In this document: positions 38,332 through 45,675 of the stretch, in pieces | How the letters are laid out: each line of letters begins with the position of its first letter | Numbering within the stretch: position 1 is the stretch's first letter | Assembly: GCF_019635465.1 (NCBI RefSeq) | Contig: NZ_JAHBZK010000002.1 | Span: 62,001-126,000, forward strand | DNA length: 64,000 nucleotides | From: Hydrogenophaga sp. | GTDB taxonomy: Bacteria; Pseudomonadota; Gammaproteobacteria; Burkholderiales; Burkholderiaceae_C | Direction: 5' to 3' | Made by a program: the position numbers and the translations under genes | Notes under the pieces: generated by a model | Told to the model about the DNA's origin: nothing | What the model saw: only the letters and a program-made list of their open reading frames with translations | Database searches by the model: none

Positions 38332-39711
38332 TCAGTGGTGCTTGGCGCTGTGCGAGGGCTTCACCGCCGTTGCGTCGGCCTTGCCGCTACTACTGACGGT
38401 GGTCGAACGTGGCGCGGTCGGAGTAGCGCCTGACCACTCATAGGCAACGGTGCCTTGCGGAAACTTGTAGGGGCCGGGATCTTTGTAGTCTCCCGGCTTC
38501 TGGTCTTTGCGGACCTTGAACACACTGAACATGCCGCCCATTTCGATGGGACCGAACTGGCCGGTACCGGTCATCATGGGTGCTGTGTTGTCAGGGATGG
38601 GCATCTGCATCTCGCCCATGTCGGCCATGCCTCGCTCGCCCATCACCATGTAGTCCGGCGCCACGCGCTGGATCTTGTTTACCAGACCACGGTGGTCCAC
38701 TCCAATCATCGTGGGTACATCGTGACCCATGGCGTTCATGGTGTGGTGGCTCTTGTGGCAATGGACGGCCCAGTCGCCTTCTTCGTCGGCAATCAGCTCG
38801 ATCTGGCGCATCTGACCGACTGCTACATCTGTGGTCACCTCGTACCAGCGCGTGGAGGGTGGCGTGGGTCCACCATCTGTGCCGGTCACCAGGAATTCAT
38901 GGCCGTGCAAGTGGATGGGGTGGTTGGTCATCGTCAGGTTGCCCACGCGGATGCGCACGCGATCGTTCAGGCGCACGTTGAGGGTGTCGATGCCCGGGAA
39001 GATGCGACTGTTCCAGGCCCAGATATTGAAGTCGGTCATGGTGTTGACCTTGGGTGTCTTGCTGCCGGGCTCGACGTCGAAGGCGTTGAGCAGGAAGCAG
39101 AAATCGCGGTCGACGTCGCTGATGTGCGGATGCTTGCCTTTGGGGTGCGTGACCCAGAAACCCATCATTCCCATGGCCATCTGCACCATCTCGTCCGCGT
39201 GTGGGTGGTACATGAAAGTGCCGGGGCGACGCGCCTCAAATTCGTAGACGAAGGTCTTTCCCACTGGAATGGCGGGCTGGTTCAGGCCACCGACGCCATC
39301 CATGCCGCTGGGCAGGCGCTGGCCGTGCCAATGGATGGTGGTGTGCTCGGGGAGCTTGTTGGTTACGAAGATGCGCACGCGGTCGCCTTCAACGACCTCA
39401 ATGGTCGGTCCAGGGCTTTGTCCGTTGTAGCCCCACATATTGACCTTGAACCCGGGCGCCATCTCCCGCACCACGGGCTCGGCCACCAGGTGGAACTCCT
39501 TCACGCCATTGTTCATGCGCCAGGGGAGGCTCCAGCCATTGAGCGTGACCACCGGGTTGTATGGGCGTCCGGTGTTGGGAACCAGGGGCGCCGCCGTGTC
39601 AACAGAGGTCTGGATGACGGGCTCGGGGAGGGCGGCCAGCGCCGATCGTGCAACGGTGAGACCGGCCATGGTGGCCGCGGCGCCCGCAAAGAATTGACGT
39701 CGATTGCTCAT
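38332..39711 (-). CDS. Multicopper oxidase, CopA type
   Basis: A 459-residue multicopper oxidase. The N-terminus MSNRRQFFAGAAATMAGLTVA is a twin-arginine signal. Copper-site motifs are present in order: HWHGQRL, HPHADEM, HPIHLHGHEF, HCHKSHHTMNAMGH. It oxidises Cu(I) to the less toxic Cu(II) in the periplasm. It is shorter than the classical CopA protein of about 600 residues and has a Met-poor linker. Located between the TolC-like gene and the cupredoxin, in one transcript. Confidence 0.9.
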   Translation of the reverse strand: MSNRRQFFAGAAATMAGLTVARSALAALPEPVIQTSVDTAAPLVPNTGRPYNPVVTLNGWSLPWRMNNGVKEFHLVAEPVVREMAPGFKVNMWGYNGQSPGPTIEVVEGDRVRIFVTNKLPEHTTIHWHGQRLPSGMDGVGGLNQPAIPVGKTFVYEFEARRPGTFMYHPHADEMVQMAMGMMGFWVTHPKGKHPHISDVDRDFCFLLNAFDVEPGSKTPKVNTMTDFNIWAWNSRIFPGIDTLNVRLNDRVRIRVGNLTMTNHPIHLHGHEFLVTGTDGGPTPPSTRWYEVTTDVAVGQMRQIELIADEEGDWAVHCHKSHHTMNAMGHDVPTMIGVDHRGLVNKIQRVAPDYMVMGERGMADMGEMQMPIPDNTAPMMTGTGQFGPIEMGGMFSVFKVRKDQKPGDYKDPGPYKFPQGTVAYEWSGATPTAPRSTTVSSSGKADATAVKPSHSAKHH

Positions 39712-39732
39712 TTTTTGGATGGTTTGTTGGGT

Positions 39733-40836
39733 TCAATGTCCGGCGGCAGCAGCGCCCTCACCGGCGGATGCGCCCGGCGTGACGAAGGAGGTGGGTTCTC
39801 CGCCTTGAAGTACCCACAGCAGGTCGGTTTCCGCGAGCCAGTAGTCGCGTACTGCGTTCACGGTGTTACGTTGCGCTTGGGTTCGGGCCTGGACCTCGGC
39901 TAGCAGCTCCCAAACGCTCTTGAGCATGCCGTTGTACTGGAGCACGCTCTCGTCGACGAGAAAATTGCGTTGGACCATCACCTCATTTCGGTACGCGCGA
40001 GCGACGCCCAACGAGGCCTCCCACGCACCAACGGCGAGACCAAAGTTGATTTGTGCCTTGGATTGATTGACGATGGGAAGTTGAGCGGAGATCTCTCGCA
40101 ATTCGGCATCCAGGCGCTCGGCGCTTGGTAGGTCCTTGGGCAGATCGGGCAGTGTCTCGGGCAGATCCAACCGCTGATATACGCCGTTGAGGCGCAGCAG
40201 TTTCAACAGCGCTTGTTCCGACTGCCCCGCGGCGACACGGGCCTGGAGTAGAGCCGTCTTCTCAGCAGAGAGCCCCAACTCAACGCGGCTTTGCTGGTAG
40301 GCACTCCAGTTGCCCACCTTGACCATGCGACGCCCCAGTTCGGTGGCTGTCTGCGCCGCGTCTAGAGATTCCTGTTGCAGGCGCAACGCCTGTTTCGCGG
40401 CAACAGCGTTCAGCCATGCCTTACGGGCATCCACCGCAACGTCCAACAATTCGTCGAACCCGCCCACGCGACGTTGGTGACGCGCATCGACGTCCAACCA
40501 TTTTCCTGCTGCAATGCGGTCAGTGTTCTCCTGGCCCAGGCGAGACATCACGCTGCGAAGTTCCAGGTGTGGCTTCCAGGCCGCTCGAACAACGCTCTCC
40601 ATCGTGGGTAGCGGGAAGCCGGGTTCGAGCTTCGGCTCGGCAACTGGGGCAGGGGCGTTCTGCGCCTCCCACTTGAGGATGTCGGCGTGCCCTCGTTTGA
40701 ACTGGCCGACCGCGTCGTTCGCAGAGCGCCAGTCCGACGACTGTTCGGCTGCGGTGCTTTGAGCGGCAACCAAGCCCGCGGACGCCATCGCCGCGAGGAG
40801 GACCAACCCCTGCGTTTTCCATCGAACTCTCTTCAC
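39733..40836 (-). CDS. TolC-family protein, first gene of the cop/cus operon
   Basis: A 367-residue TolC-like coiled-coil protein with a signal peptide (GLVLLAAMASAGLVAAQS). GTG 40836 is preferred over longer in-frame starts because AAAGGAG precedes it and the signal begins there. Repeats are seen at DARKAWLNAVAAKQALRLQQ and VARAYRNEVMVQRNFLVDES. Shorter than CusC, it may serve a second channel or be a structural partner for the oxidase. It starts the minus-strand operon, divergent from copR. Confidence 0.75.
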   Translation of the reverse strand: MKRVRWKTQGLVLLAAMASAGLVAAQSTAAEQSSDWRSANDAVGQFKRGHADILKWEAQNAPAPVAEPKLEPGFPLPTMESVVRAAWKPHLELRSVMSRLGQENTDRIAAGKWLDVDARHQRRVGGFDELLDVAVDARKAWLNAVAAKQALRLQQESLDAAQTATELGRRMVKVGNWSAYQQSRVELGLSAEKTALLQARVAAGQSEQALLKLLRLNGVYQRLDLPETLPDLPKDLPSAERLDAELREISAQLPIVNQSKAQINFGLAVGAWEASLGVARAYRNEVMVQRNFLVDESVLQYNGMLKSVWELLAEVQARTQAQRNTVNAVRDYWLAETDLLWVLQGGEPTSFVTPGASAGEGAAAAGH

Positions 40837-40902
40837 GTGGACTCCTTTGCTGATCGATGGGGGCATTGTTCTGAATGCCCGCACACAGGCGTCTGTCCGT
40901 TT

Positions 40903-40920
40903 CATTACAGAGTTGTCATG
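40903..40920. promoter_or_regulatory. CusR/CopR-like box
   Basis: CATTACA-GAGT-TGTCATG is an imperfect inverted repeat resembling the CusR/CopR box (ATGACA...TGTCAT). It lies between the divergent TolC-like gene (start 40836) and copR (start 40973), so it probably controls both the cop/cus operon and copRS. Confidence 0.6.
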
Positions 40921-40972
40921 TTGGGCCTGCACAAGCGGCGTGGCAAACTGCCCTTGATTGGAGATTTGCTGC

Positions 40973-41653
40973 GTGAAGATCCTCATCATCGAAGACGAAG
41001 CCCACACGGGCGAATACCTCAAGCAAGGGCTGAGGGAGGCTGGATACTTCTGTGAGTTGGCCCGCAACGGTGTCGACGGATTGCACGAGGCCACCGAGGG
41101 CGACTACGGCCTCGTGATCCTGGATGTCATGTTGCCAGGCATCGACGGTTGGTCTGTGCTGAGCTCTTTGCGGCGCAAGAAGAGCCAGTTGCCGGTGCTG
41201 TACCTGACCGCCCGAGATAGCGTGGAGGATCGCGTCAAAGGCCTGGAGCTGGGCGCCGACGACTACCTGATCAAACCGTTTTCGTTCTCCGAGTTGCTTG
41301 CCCGCATTAAGACGCTGCTAAGGCGTGGCGGCCAAATTCAAGATACGACGTCCTTGCAGATCGCAGACTTGCAGCTGGATCTTGTCCGTCGCCGCGTCAC
41401 GCGGTCAGGTCGGCGCGTAGACCTGACCGCCAAGGAGTTCGGGCTACTGGAGCTCTTCATGCGACGCCGCGGTGAGGTTCTTCCTCGGACGCTGATTGCG
41501 TCACTGGTGTGGGACATCAATTTCGACAGCGACAGCAATGTGATCGACGTGGCCGTGCGGCGACTGCGCGCCAAGATCGACGATGGCTTCGACACCAAGC
41601 TCCTGCAGACGGTGCGAGGCATGGGCTACGTTCTCGACGAACCCGATCACTGA
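40973..41653 (+). CDS. copR: Copper response regulator (CopR/CusR type)
   Basis: A 226-residue OmpR-family regulator. Receiver domain: [18 protein letters not shown] (acidic pocket), [14 protein letters not shown] (phosphorylated Asp), [11 protein letters not shown] (Lys). The C-terminal winged helix ends [14 protein letters not shown] 40973 is used, with GGAG upstream. It lies 12 bp before the sensor kinase and diverges from the cop/cus operon. The receiver and wing patterns are those of heavy-metal response regulators. It should bind the box at 40903. Confidence 0.9.
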   Translation: MKILIIEDEAHTGEYLKQGLREAGYFCELARNGVDGLHEATEGDYGLVILDVMLPGIDGWSVLSSLRRKKSQLPVLYLTARDSVEDRVKGLELGADDYLIKPFSFSELLARIKTLLRRGGQIQDTTSLQIADLQLDLVRRRVTRSGRRVDLTAKEFGLLELFMRRRGEVLPRTLIASLVWDINFDSDSNVIDVAVRRLRAKIDDGFDTKLLQTVRGMGYVLDEPDH

Positions 41654-41665
41654 TTGCAGGGAAGC

Positions 41666-43024
41666 ATGTCACTCACCGCGCGTCTGACCATTCTGTTCGC
41701 GGGTGTCGTTGCACTCGTTCTGGCCGGTTTCTCGACGCTCGTGCTTCGGGAAACAAGCGCGCATTTCGTCGAGCTGGATCGCTCGCTGTTGATGAGCAAG
41801 GTGCACCTTGTGGAAGAAGCGGTTCAGGCAAGCCAAACCGAGGACGATTTGCGCCGTCAACTGGCCACGAGCACACATGGTCACGATGGCCTGTATCTTC
41901 GTGTCAGCGGCAGTTCAGGCGTACTGCTAGAGCAGGGTGATTTCATTGTGCCTGGCGTCGTGCTCGAAGGGTTGGAGACAAGCTCCCAAGGCCTGTCCTG
42001 GTACGACGCCAATGGCAGCCTGTATGCCCAGCGCTTCGAGCTGAACCTGGTCGGAAACGCGCCCGGGCAGATATCGGTGACCGCGGCCGTCGACACGAGC
42101 CATCACCGGCACTTTCTCGATGACTTGACGCGAAAGATCGCGGTCTACGCTCTGATCGCTGTGCTGGCCGGCACCTTGCTGGGGTGGATGGCGAGCCGGG
42201 GCGGTCTTAAACCGCTTACAGCCATGAAGGCGCGGGCCGAACGCCTGAGTGCCCAGCGTCTGGGTGAGCGCATGCCTGCCGAGAGCGTTCCTCGGGAAAT
42301 GCGCGAACTTGCCTTGTCGCTCAACGACATGCTGAATCGCCTGCAAGCTGACTTCGAGCGGCTCAGCACGTTTTCATCGGACCTGGCGCATGAGATGCGC
42401 ACGCCAGTGAGCAATTTGTTGACCGCGGCACAGGTCACGCTCGCACAGCAGCGAACGCCGCAGGACTATCGCAGCAGCCTCGCCACCATCTCGGAAGAAC
42501 TTCAGCGTCTGGCTCGCACGATTTCCGACATGCTGTTGTTGGCCAAGACAGAGAACTTGCACGAGCTGCCTTTGCGCGAGGCCGTGAACCTCGTGACAGA
42601 GGCTCGTTCGATTGTGGAGTTCTATGAGGCGGTCGCCAGCGACAAGAACCTGGCCATCGGTGTGGACGGTGAGGGCGAGGTGTCGGGCGACCGCTTGATG
42701 ATTCGCCGTGCCATCAGCAACCTGCTATCCAACGCCGTTCGGCACGCCGACAAGCACACCACGGTGTCCATCGTGGTGAGTCCGTCCGAATCCGGTGTGA
42801 CGCTGTCGGTCAGCAACCGCGGTTCGCAGATTCCGGTTGCTTCCCACCAGCAGCTGTTTGATCGCTTCGTGCGCCTGAGCCCCGGCCGAAGTCGGGACGT
42901 GTCCGAGGGGGTTGGTTTGGGGCTTCCCATCACCAAGGCCATCATGCACGCTCACCACGGCGAGGTGACAGTGCGCTCAGCAGACGGAGTCAACACGTTC
43001 GCTCTCGAATTCGTGACTCGCTAG
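41666..43024 (+). CDS. copS: Heavy-metal sensor histidine kinase (CopS/CusS type)
   Basis: A 452-residue inner-membrane kinase. TM1 (LTARLTILFAGVVALVLAGF), a periplasmic sensor of about 130 residues, TM2 (IAVYALIAVLAGTLLGWMAS), HAMP, the H-box (SDLAHEMRTPVSNLL) and an ATP-binding domain (RRAISNLLSNAVRHA, GVGLGLPIT) appear in order. It is typical of the CusS/CzcS family, which senses periplasmic Cu(I)/Ag(I) and phosphorylates the paired regulator. ATG 41666 is used; the gap to copR is 12 bp. Confidence 0.9.
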   Translation: MSLTARLTILFAGVVALVLAGFSTLVLRETSAHFVELDRSLLMSKVHLVEEAVQASQTEDDLRRQLATSTHGHDGLYLRVSGSSGVLLEQGDFIVPGVVLEGLETSSQGLSWYDANGSLYAQRFELNLVGNAPGQISVTAAVDTSHHRHFLDDLTRKIAVYALIAVLAGTLLGWMASRGGLKPLTAMKARAERLSAQRLGERMPAESVPREMRELALSLNDMLNRLQADFERLSTFSSDLAHEMRTPVSNLLTAAQVTLAQQRTPQDYRSSLATISEELQRLARTISDMLLLAKTENLHELPLREAVNLVTEARSIVEFYEAVASDKNLAIGVDGEGEVSGDRLMIRRAISNLLSNAVRHADKHTTVSIVVSPSESGVTLSVSNRGSQIPVASHQQLFDRFVRLSPGRSRDVSEGVGLGLPITKAIMHAHHGEVTVRSADGVNTFALEFVTR

Positions 43025-43044
43025 CGTGATCGCCGGTGATGGGG

Positions 43045-43440
43045 TCAGTGGCTGCTGTGTCCCTTGCTTGGCAGATGCGAAAGGCGTGCGACTTCGTCGC
43101 TCGTAACATGGACCGTCTTGTCAGTCGCCGTCGGAATCCAGACCGTCAAGGTATGCAGAACACCCGCCGCCCCCTGTGCGGCCAGCGCGTAGTGGAGGGA
43201 AGCGAAAAGCCGGTTCTGCTTCAAACTGGCCACAGTGTCTTGCGGCAGCATGCGTACCGAAGCGGGGTCCGTAAGGTCTCCCTTCAAGAGGGAAATTTGC
43301 GCGCTGCTGCCAGCCACTTCGGCACCCGTACACCTTGCGTTGTCCAATTCGGCATTGACCAGGGATGTGGCGTCGTTGATGCCATCGCTAGCCATTGCCA
43401 GCAAGCGCTCGGCAATCTCCTCGTTGCTGAGACAAACTGA
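43045..43440 (-). pseudogene. Remnant of a heavy-metal P-type ATPase C-terminus
   Basis: An open frame reading ERLLAMASDGINDATSLVNAELDNARCTG, ISLLKGDLTDPASVRMLPQD and SLKQNRLFASLHYALAAQGAAGVL. This follows the end of a P1B ATPase ([26 protein letters not shown]) with many substitutions. The Gly of GDGIND is Ser and the phosphorylation domain is missing, so it is a degenerate relic. It lies between copS and the methyltransferase. Confidence 0.7.
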
Positions 43441-43500
43441 TTTCGACGCTAAAGTAAGTTAGTTCGCCGACTTGCGGCAGATCGAGTCTAGGAGGCTCCG

Positions 43501-44121
43501 ATGCAATCTAAGGAACACTGGGAACAGGTCTACACCACGAAGTCTGAGAACGAGGTCAGTTGGTTCCAGGAGCATGCAGGCCAATCGGTTGAGCTTATCG
43601 GACGTGCGGGTGTGCCGAAGACGGCAAGCGTTATCGATGTTGGCGGAGGCGCTTCGACATTGGTGGACGATCTGCTCGTCAACGGCTATCAATTTGTCAC
43701 TGTCCTCGACCTGTCGGATGCTGCGATTGCTGCATCGCGTGCTCGGCTTGGCATGCGAGCATCTGGTGTAAGTTGGCTGGTCGGTGACATCACGAAGCTT
43801 AAACTTTCACGCCATGCCTACGATGTCTGGCACGATCGCGCCGTCTTCCACTTCCTCACGACTCGAGAAGAACGCGAAGCCTACGTCAACGCTGTCCTGC
43901 GTGCCGTCAGGCCGGGTGGCTACGTTATCGTTGCGACATTCGCCGAGGACGGGCCGGAGAGGTGTAGCGGGTTGCCCGTCAAGCGCTACAGCGCCGACGG
44001 CCTGCATGCAGAGTTCGGAGCCCCATTCACGCTTTTGCAGCAGGAGCGCGAAGAGCATCACACTCCTATGGGTACCGTCCAGAAGTTTATCTACTGTCTA
44101 TGCCGCAAGGACTTGAACTGA
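43501..44121 (+). CDS. Class I SAM-dependent methyltransferase
   Basis: A 206-residue methyltransferase. HWEQVYTTKSENEVSWFQEH opens the fold; VIDVGGGASTLVDDLL is the SAM-binding motif I, LDLSDAAI motif post-I, VWHDRAVFHFL and VRPGGYVIVATFAEDGPE later motifs. The start is supported by GGAGG. The substrate is unknown; the set of motifs resembles thiopurine/tellurite-type methyltransferases found near metal genes, so methylation of a metalloid or small toxic compound is possible. It is followed by the convergent cueR. Confidence 0.85.
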   Translation: MQSKEHWEQVYTTKSENEVSWFQEHAGQSVELIGRAGVPKTASVIDVGGGASTLVDDLLVNGYQFVTVLDLSDAAIAASRARLGMRASGVSWLVGDITKLKLSRHAYDVWHDRAVFHFLTTREEREAYVNAVLRAVRPGGYVIVATFAEDGPERCSGLPVKRYSADGLHAEFGAPFTLLQQEREEHHTPMGTVQKFIYCLCRKDLN

Positions 44122-44270
44122 TCGGCAGTGCTGTCCAGCGATGAGGTGGCGGTTCGTCGATCCGGCTGCCCCCGCGGGGCGTTCATCATGCCGGGCTTTT
44201 CCGTAACAGAACAGTTCGAGAACCTGGGATGGGGTCACACGGGCGTTCAGACCGTCCGATTGCGTCGCAC

Positions 44271-44813
44271 TCAGAGCGTGCCGTGGTGCACCTGGACGCC
44301 GCGCATCCAGGCCATCAGATCGATGTGGCCGGAGCCCGCTGTGCCTGCCTCGCTGTCCTTGGCATGCGCCTTCTTGAGTTGCGGCTTGTGGCGTGGCTGG
44401 TGCTTGTCGAGGCTGTGCTGCGACAGCGTGTCCAGGATCGCGCAGTGAGGATGATCGTCGCCCTGGCAGGCTTGCACCAGCTCCGACAGGCCCGCCATCA
44501 TCTGTTCGATTTCGCGGCGCTTCTCCTCGAGGCTGGCCAGATGGCGCTCGGCCACGGTCTTAACTTCGCGGCTGGAGCGCGCCGAGTCGCTCCACAAACC
44601 AATGAGTTCGGCGATTTGCGCGATCGAGAAGCCCAGGTGGCGCGAACGCCCGATGAAGCGAAGCACCGACACCTCGCGTTCGCTGTAGAGGCGATAGCCT
44701 GATTCGTTGCGGTCGGCCTCGGGCAACAGGCCGATGAGCTCGTAGTGACGAATCATCTTGGGCGAGACGCCCGCGGCGGCGGCGGCCTGGCCGATGTTCA
44801 TGAGCGTGGACAT
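44271..44813 (-). CDS. cueR: CueR-like copper-responsive MerR regulator
   Basis: A 180-residue MerR-family activator. The N-terminal wHTH reads MNIGQAAAAAGVSPKMIRHYE, ESGYRLYSEREVSVLRFI. The dimerisation helix follows, and the Cu(I) loop is C-QGDDHPH-C, the Cys-x7-Cys pattern of CueR. A His-rich tail extends beyond the usual CueR end (HSLDKHQPRHKPQLKKAHAKD). It activates promoters with 19-bp spacers when Cu(I) binds. Its own promoter (44845-44875) has this form, so it is probably autoregulated. Five other such promoters lie in this window. Confidence 0.9.
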   Translation of the reverse strand: MSTLMNIGQAAAAAGVSPKMIRHYELIGLLPEADRNESGYRLYSEREVSVLRFIGRSRHLGFSIAQIAELIGLWSDSARSSREVKTVAERHLASLEEKRREIEQMMAGLSELVQACQGDDHPHCAILDTLSQHSLDKHQPRHKPQLKKAHAKDSEAGTAGSGHIDLMAWMRGVQVHHGTL

Positions 44814-44844
44814 GGAGTTCTCCAGAGAAGGCGCAACGGGGTGA

Positions 44845-44875
44845 AGCTTGAACCTTCACCCCGCGGTAGGGTCAA
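44845..44875 (-). promoter_or_regulatory. MerR-type promoter of cueR
   Basis: On the minus strand, TTGACC (-35) and CAAGCT (-10) are 19 bp apart. The spacer holds ACCCTACCGCGGGGTGAAGGT-type dyad symmetry around CCGCGG. It lies 32 bp before the cueR start, consistent with autoregulation. Confidence 0.65.
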
Positions 44876-44904
44876 GTGCCGGCCGAGGTCGGGCCGACGA
44901 GCGG

Positions 44905-45099
44905 TTAGGCGGCCGGCGGATAACCCGCATCGGTCAGCGCTTCGATCAGCGCATCGCGCTCTTCGCTGCTCTTGACCTGAACCTTGCGGTTGGCGACGTC
45001 GACCGAGACATCGCAGGTGGGGTCAACCAGTTTGAGCGTGAGGTTCACGGTGGAGGCGCAGTGACCACAGGTCATGTCGGGAAGCTGAAATTCGTGCAT
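44905..45099 (-). CDS. copZ: CopZ-like copper chaperone
   Basis: A 64-residue HMA-domain protein. MHEFQLPDMTCGHCASTVNLTL holds the metal-binding CxxC as CGHC, with the usual hydrophobic lead. It carries cytoplasmic Cu(I) to the P-type ATPases or to CueR. It is encoded upstream of cueR on the same strand, with its own 19-bp-spacer promoter at 45130. Confidence 0.88.
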   Translation of the reverse strand: MHEFQLPDMTCGHCASTVNLTLKLVDPTCDVSVDVANRKVQVKSSEERDALIEALTDAGYPPAA

Positions 45100-45129
45100 G
45101 GAAGGCTCCTAAAGGGTTGAGGAGCCGCG

Positions 45130-45160
45130 AGCGTGAGGCTTGCCACGGTGACAAGCGCAA
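45130..45160 (-). promoter_or_regulatory. MerR-type promoter of copZ
   Basis: On the minus strand, TTGCGC (-35) and CACGCT (-10) are separated by 19 bp. The spacer holds the dyad CTTGTC-ACCG-TGGCAAG, the same design as the copA and RND promoters. It lies 31 bp before the copZ start. Confidence 0.7.
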
Positions 45161-45185
45161 GGCGGCGCAGGGCAACCCACGGTGT

Positions 45186-45216
45186 TTGACCTTGACAACG
45201 TGTCAAGCGAAAACAT
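45186..45216 (+). promoter_or_regulatory. MerR-type promoter of DUF2917 gene 1
   Basis: TTGACC (45186-45191), a 19-bp spacer and AAACAT (45211-45216). The dyad is perfect: CTTGACA-ACG-TGTCAAG (45191-45207). It is back to back with the copZ promoter. Confidence 0.7.
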
Positions 45217-45247
45217 TCGCAGCTCCAACCTCTACCGGAGCACCTCC

Positions 45248-45613
45248 ATGTCCACTGCCTGCCTTTTGCCGCATACCGGCTTCGGCCCCTTCACCGCCAG
45301 CGAATGGCAGCTCTCGCCCGAACACAGCCTGATGCTGCCCGTGCAGCCGGGCGATCTTCTGCAATCCACGCAGGGCACCGTCTGGATCACCGTCGACGGC
45401 GATCCCCGCGACACCCTGCTCGCCACCGGCGATGTGCACACCGTGTGCGAAAACGCCGTGTTGCGCCTGAGCGGCTTCGACGCCCCGCGCGTGAAGGTCC
45501 TAAGCCGCAAGCCCGTGCAGGCGCGCGTCTGGCGCGACACGCAGGGCTGGAGTCACTGGTTGCCGATGGCGCGCGCCTGGGCCCATCGCCGGCTGCAGGC
45601 CGGCGCCCTCTGA
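45248..45613 (+). CDS. DUF2917-family protein, copy 1
   Basis: A 121-residue protein of the DUF2917 family: EWQLSPEHSLMLPVQPGDLLQS, GTVWITVDGDPRDTLLATGD, VLRLSGFDAPRVKVLS. These are small, mostly beta, cupin-like proteins of unknown function. It is transcribed with the copA gene 62 bp downstream and has a CueR-type promoter, so it is a copper-induced gene. A second, weaker copy occurs at 48654. Confidence 0.8.
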   Translation: MSTACLLPHTGFGPFTASEWQLSPEHSLMLPVQPGDLLQSTQGTVWITVDGDPRDTLLATGDVHTVCENAVLRLSGFDAPRVKVLSRKPVQARVWRDTQGWSHWLPMARAWAHRRLQAGAL

Positions 45614-45616
45614 CCT

Positions 45617-45647
45617 TTGACCTTGCCCTCGTGGCAAGGCCGAGCAT
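45617..45647 (+). promoter_or_regulatory. MerR-type promoter of copA
   Basis: TTGACC (45617-45622), 19-bp spacer, GAGCAT (45642-45647). The dyad CCTTGCC-CTCGT-GGCAAGG (45621-45639) is perfect and closely matches known CueR operators of copA genes. Confidence 0.8.
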
Positions 45648-45675
45648 CCATCGAACCCCCTAAAGGAGACCCAGC

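Noticed and set aside
38455-39903. Long plus-strand frame opposite the multicopper oxidase
   Set aside because: It has an Ala/Val/His/Gly-rich shadow composition. The oxidase on the other strand has all four copper motifs.
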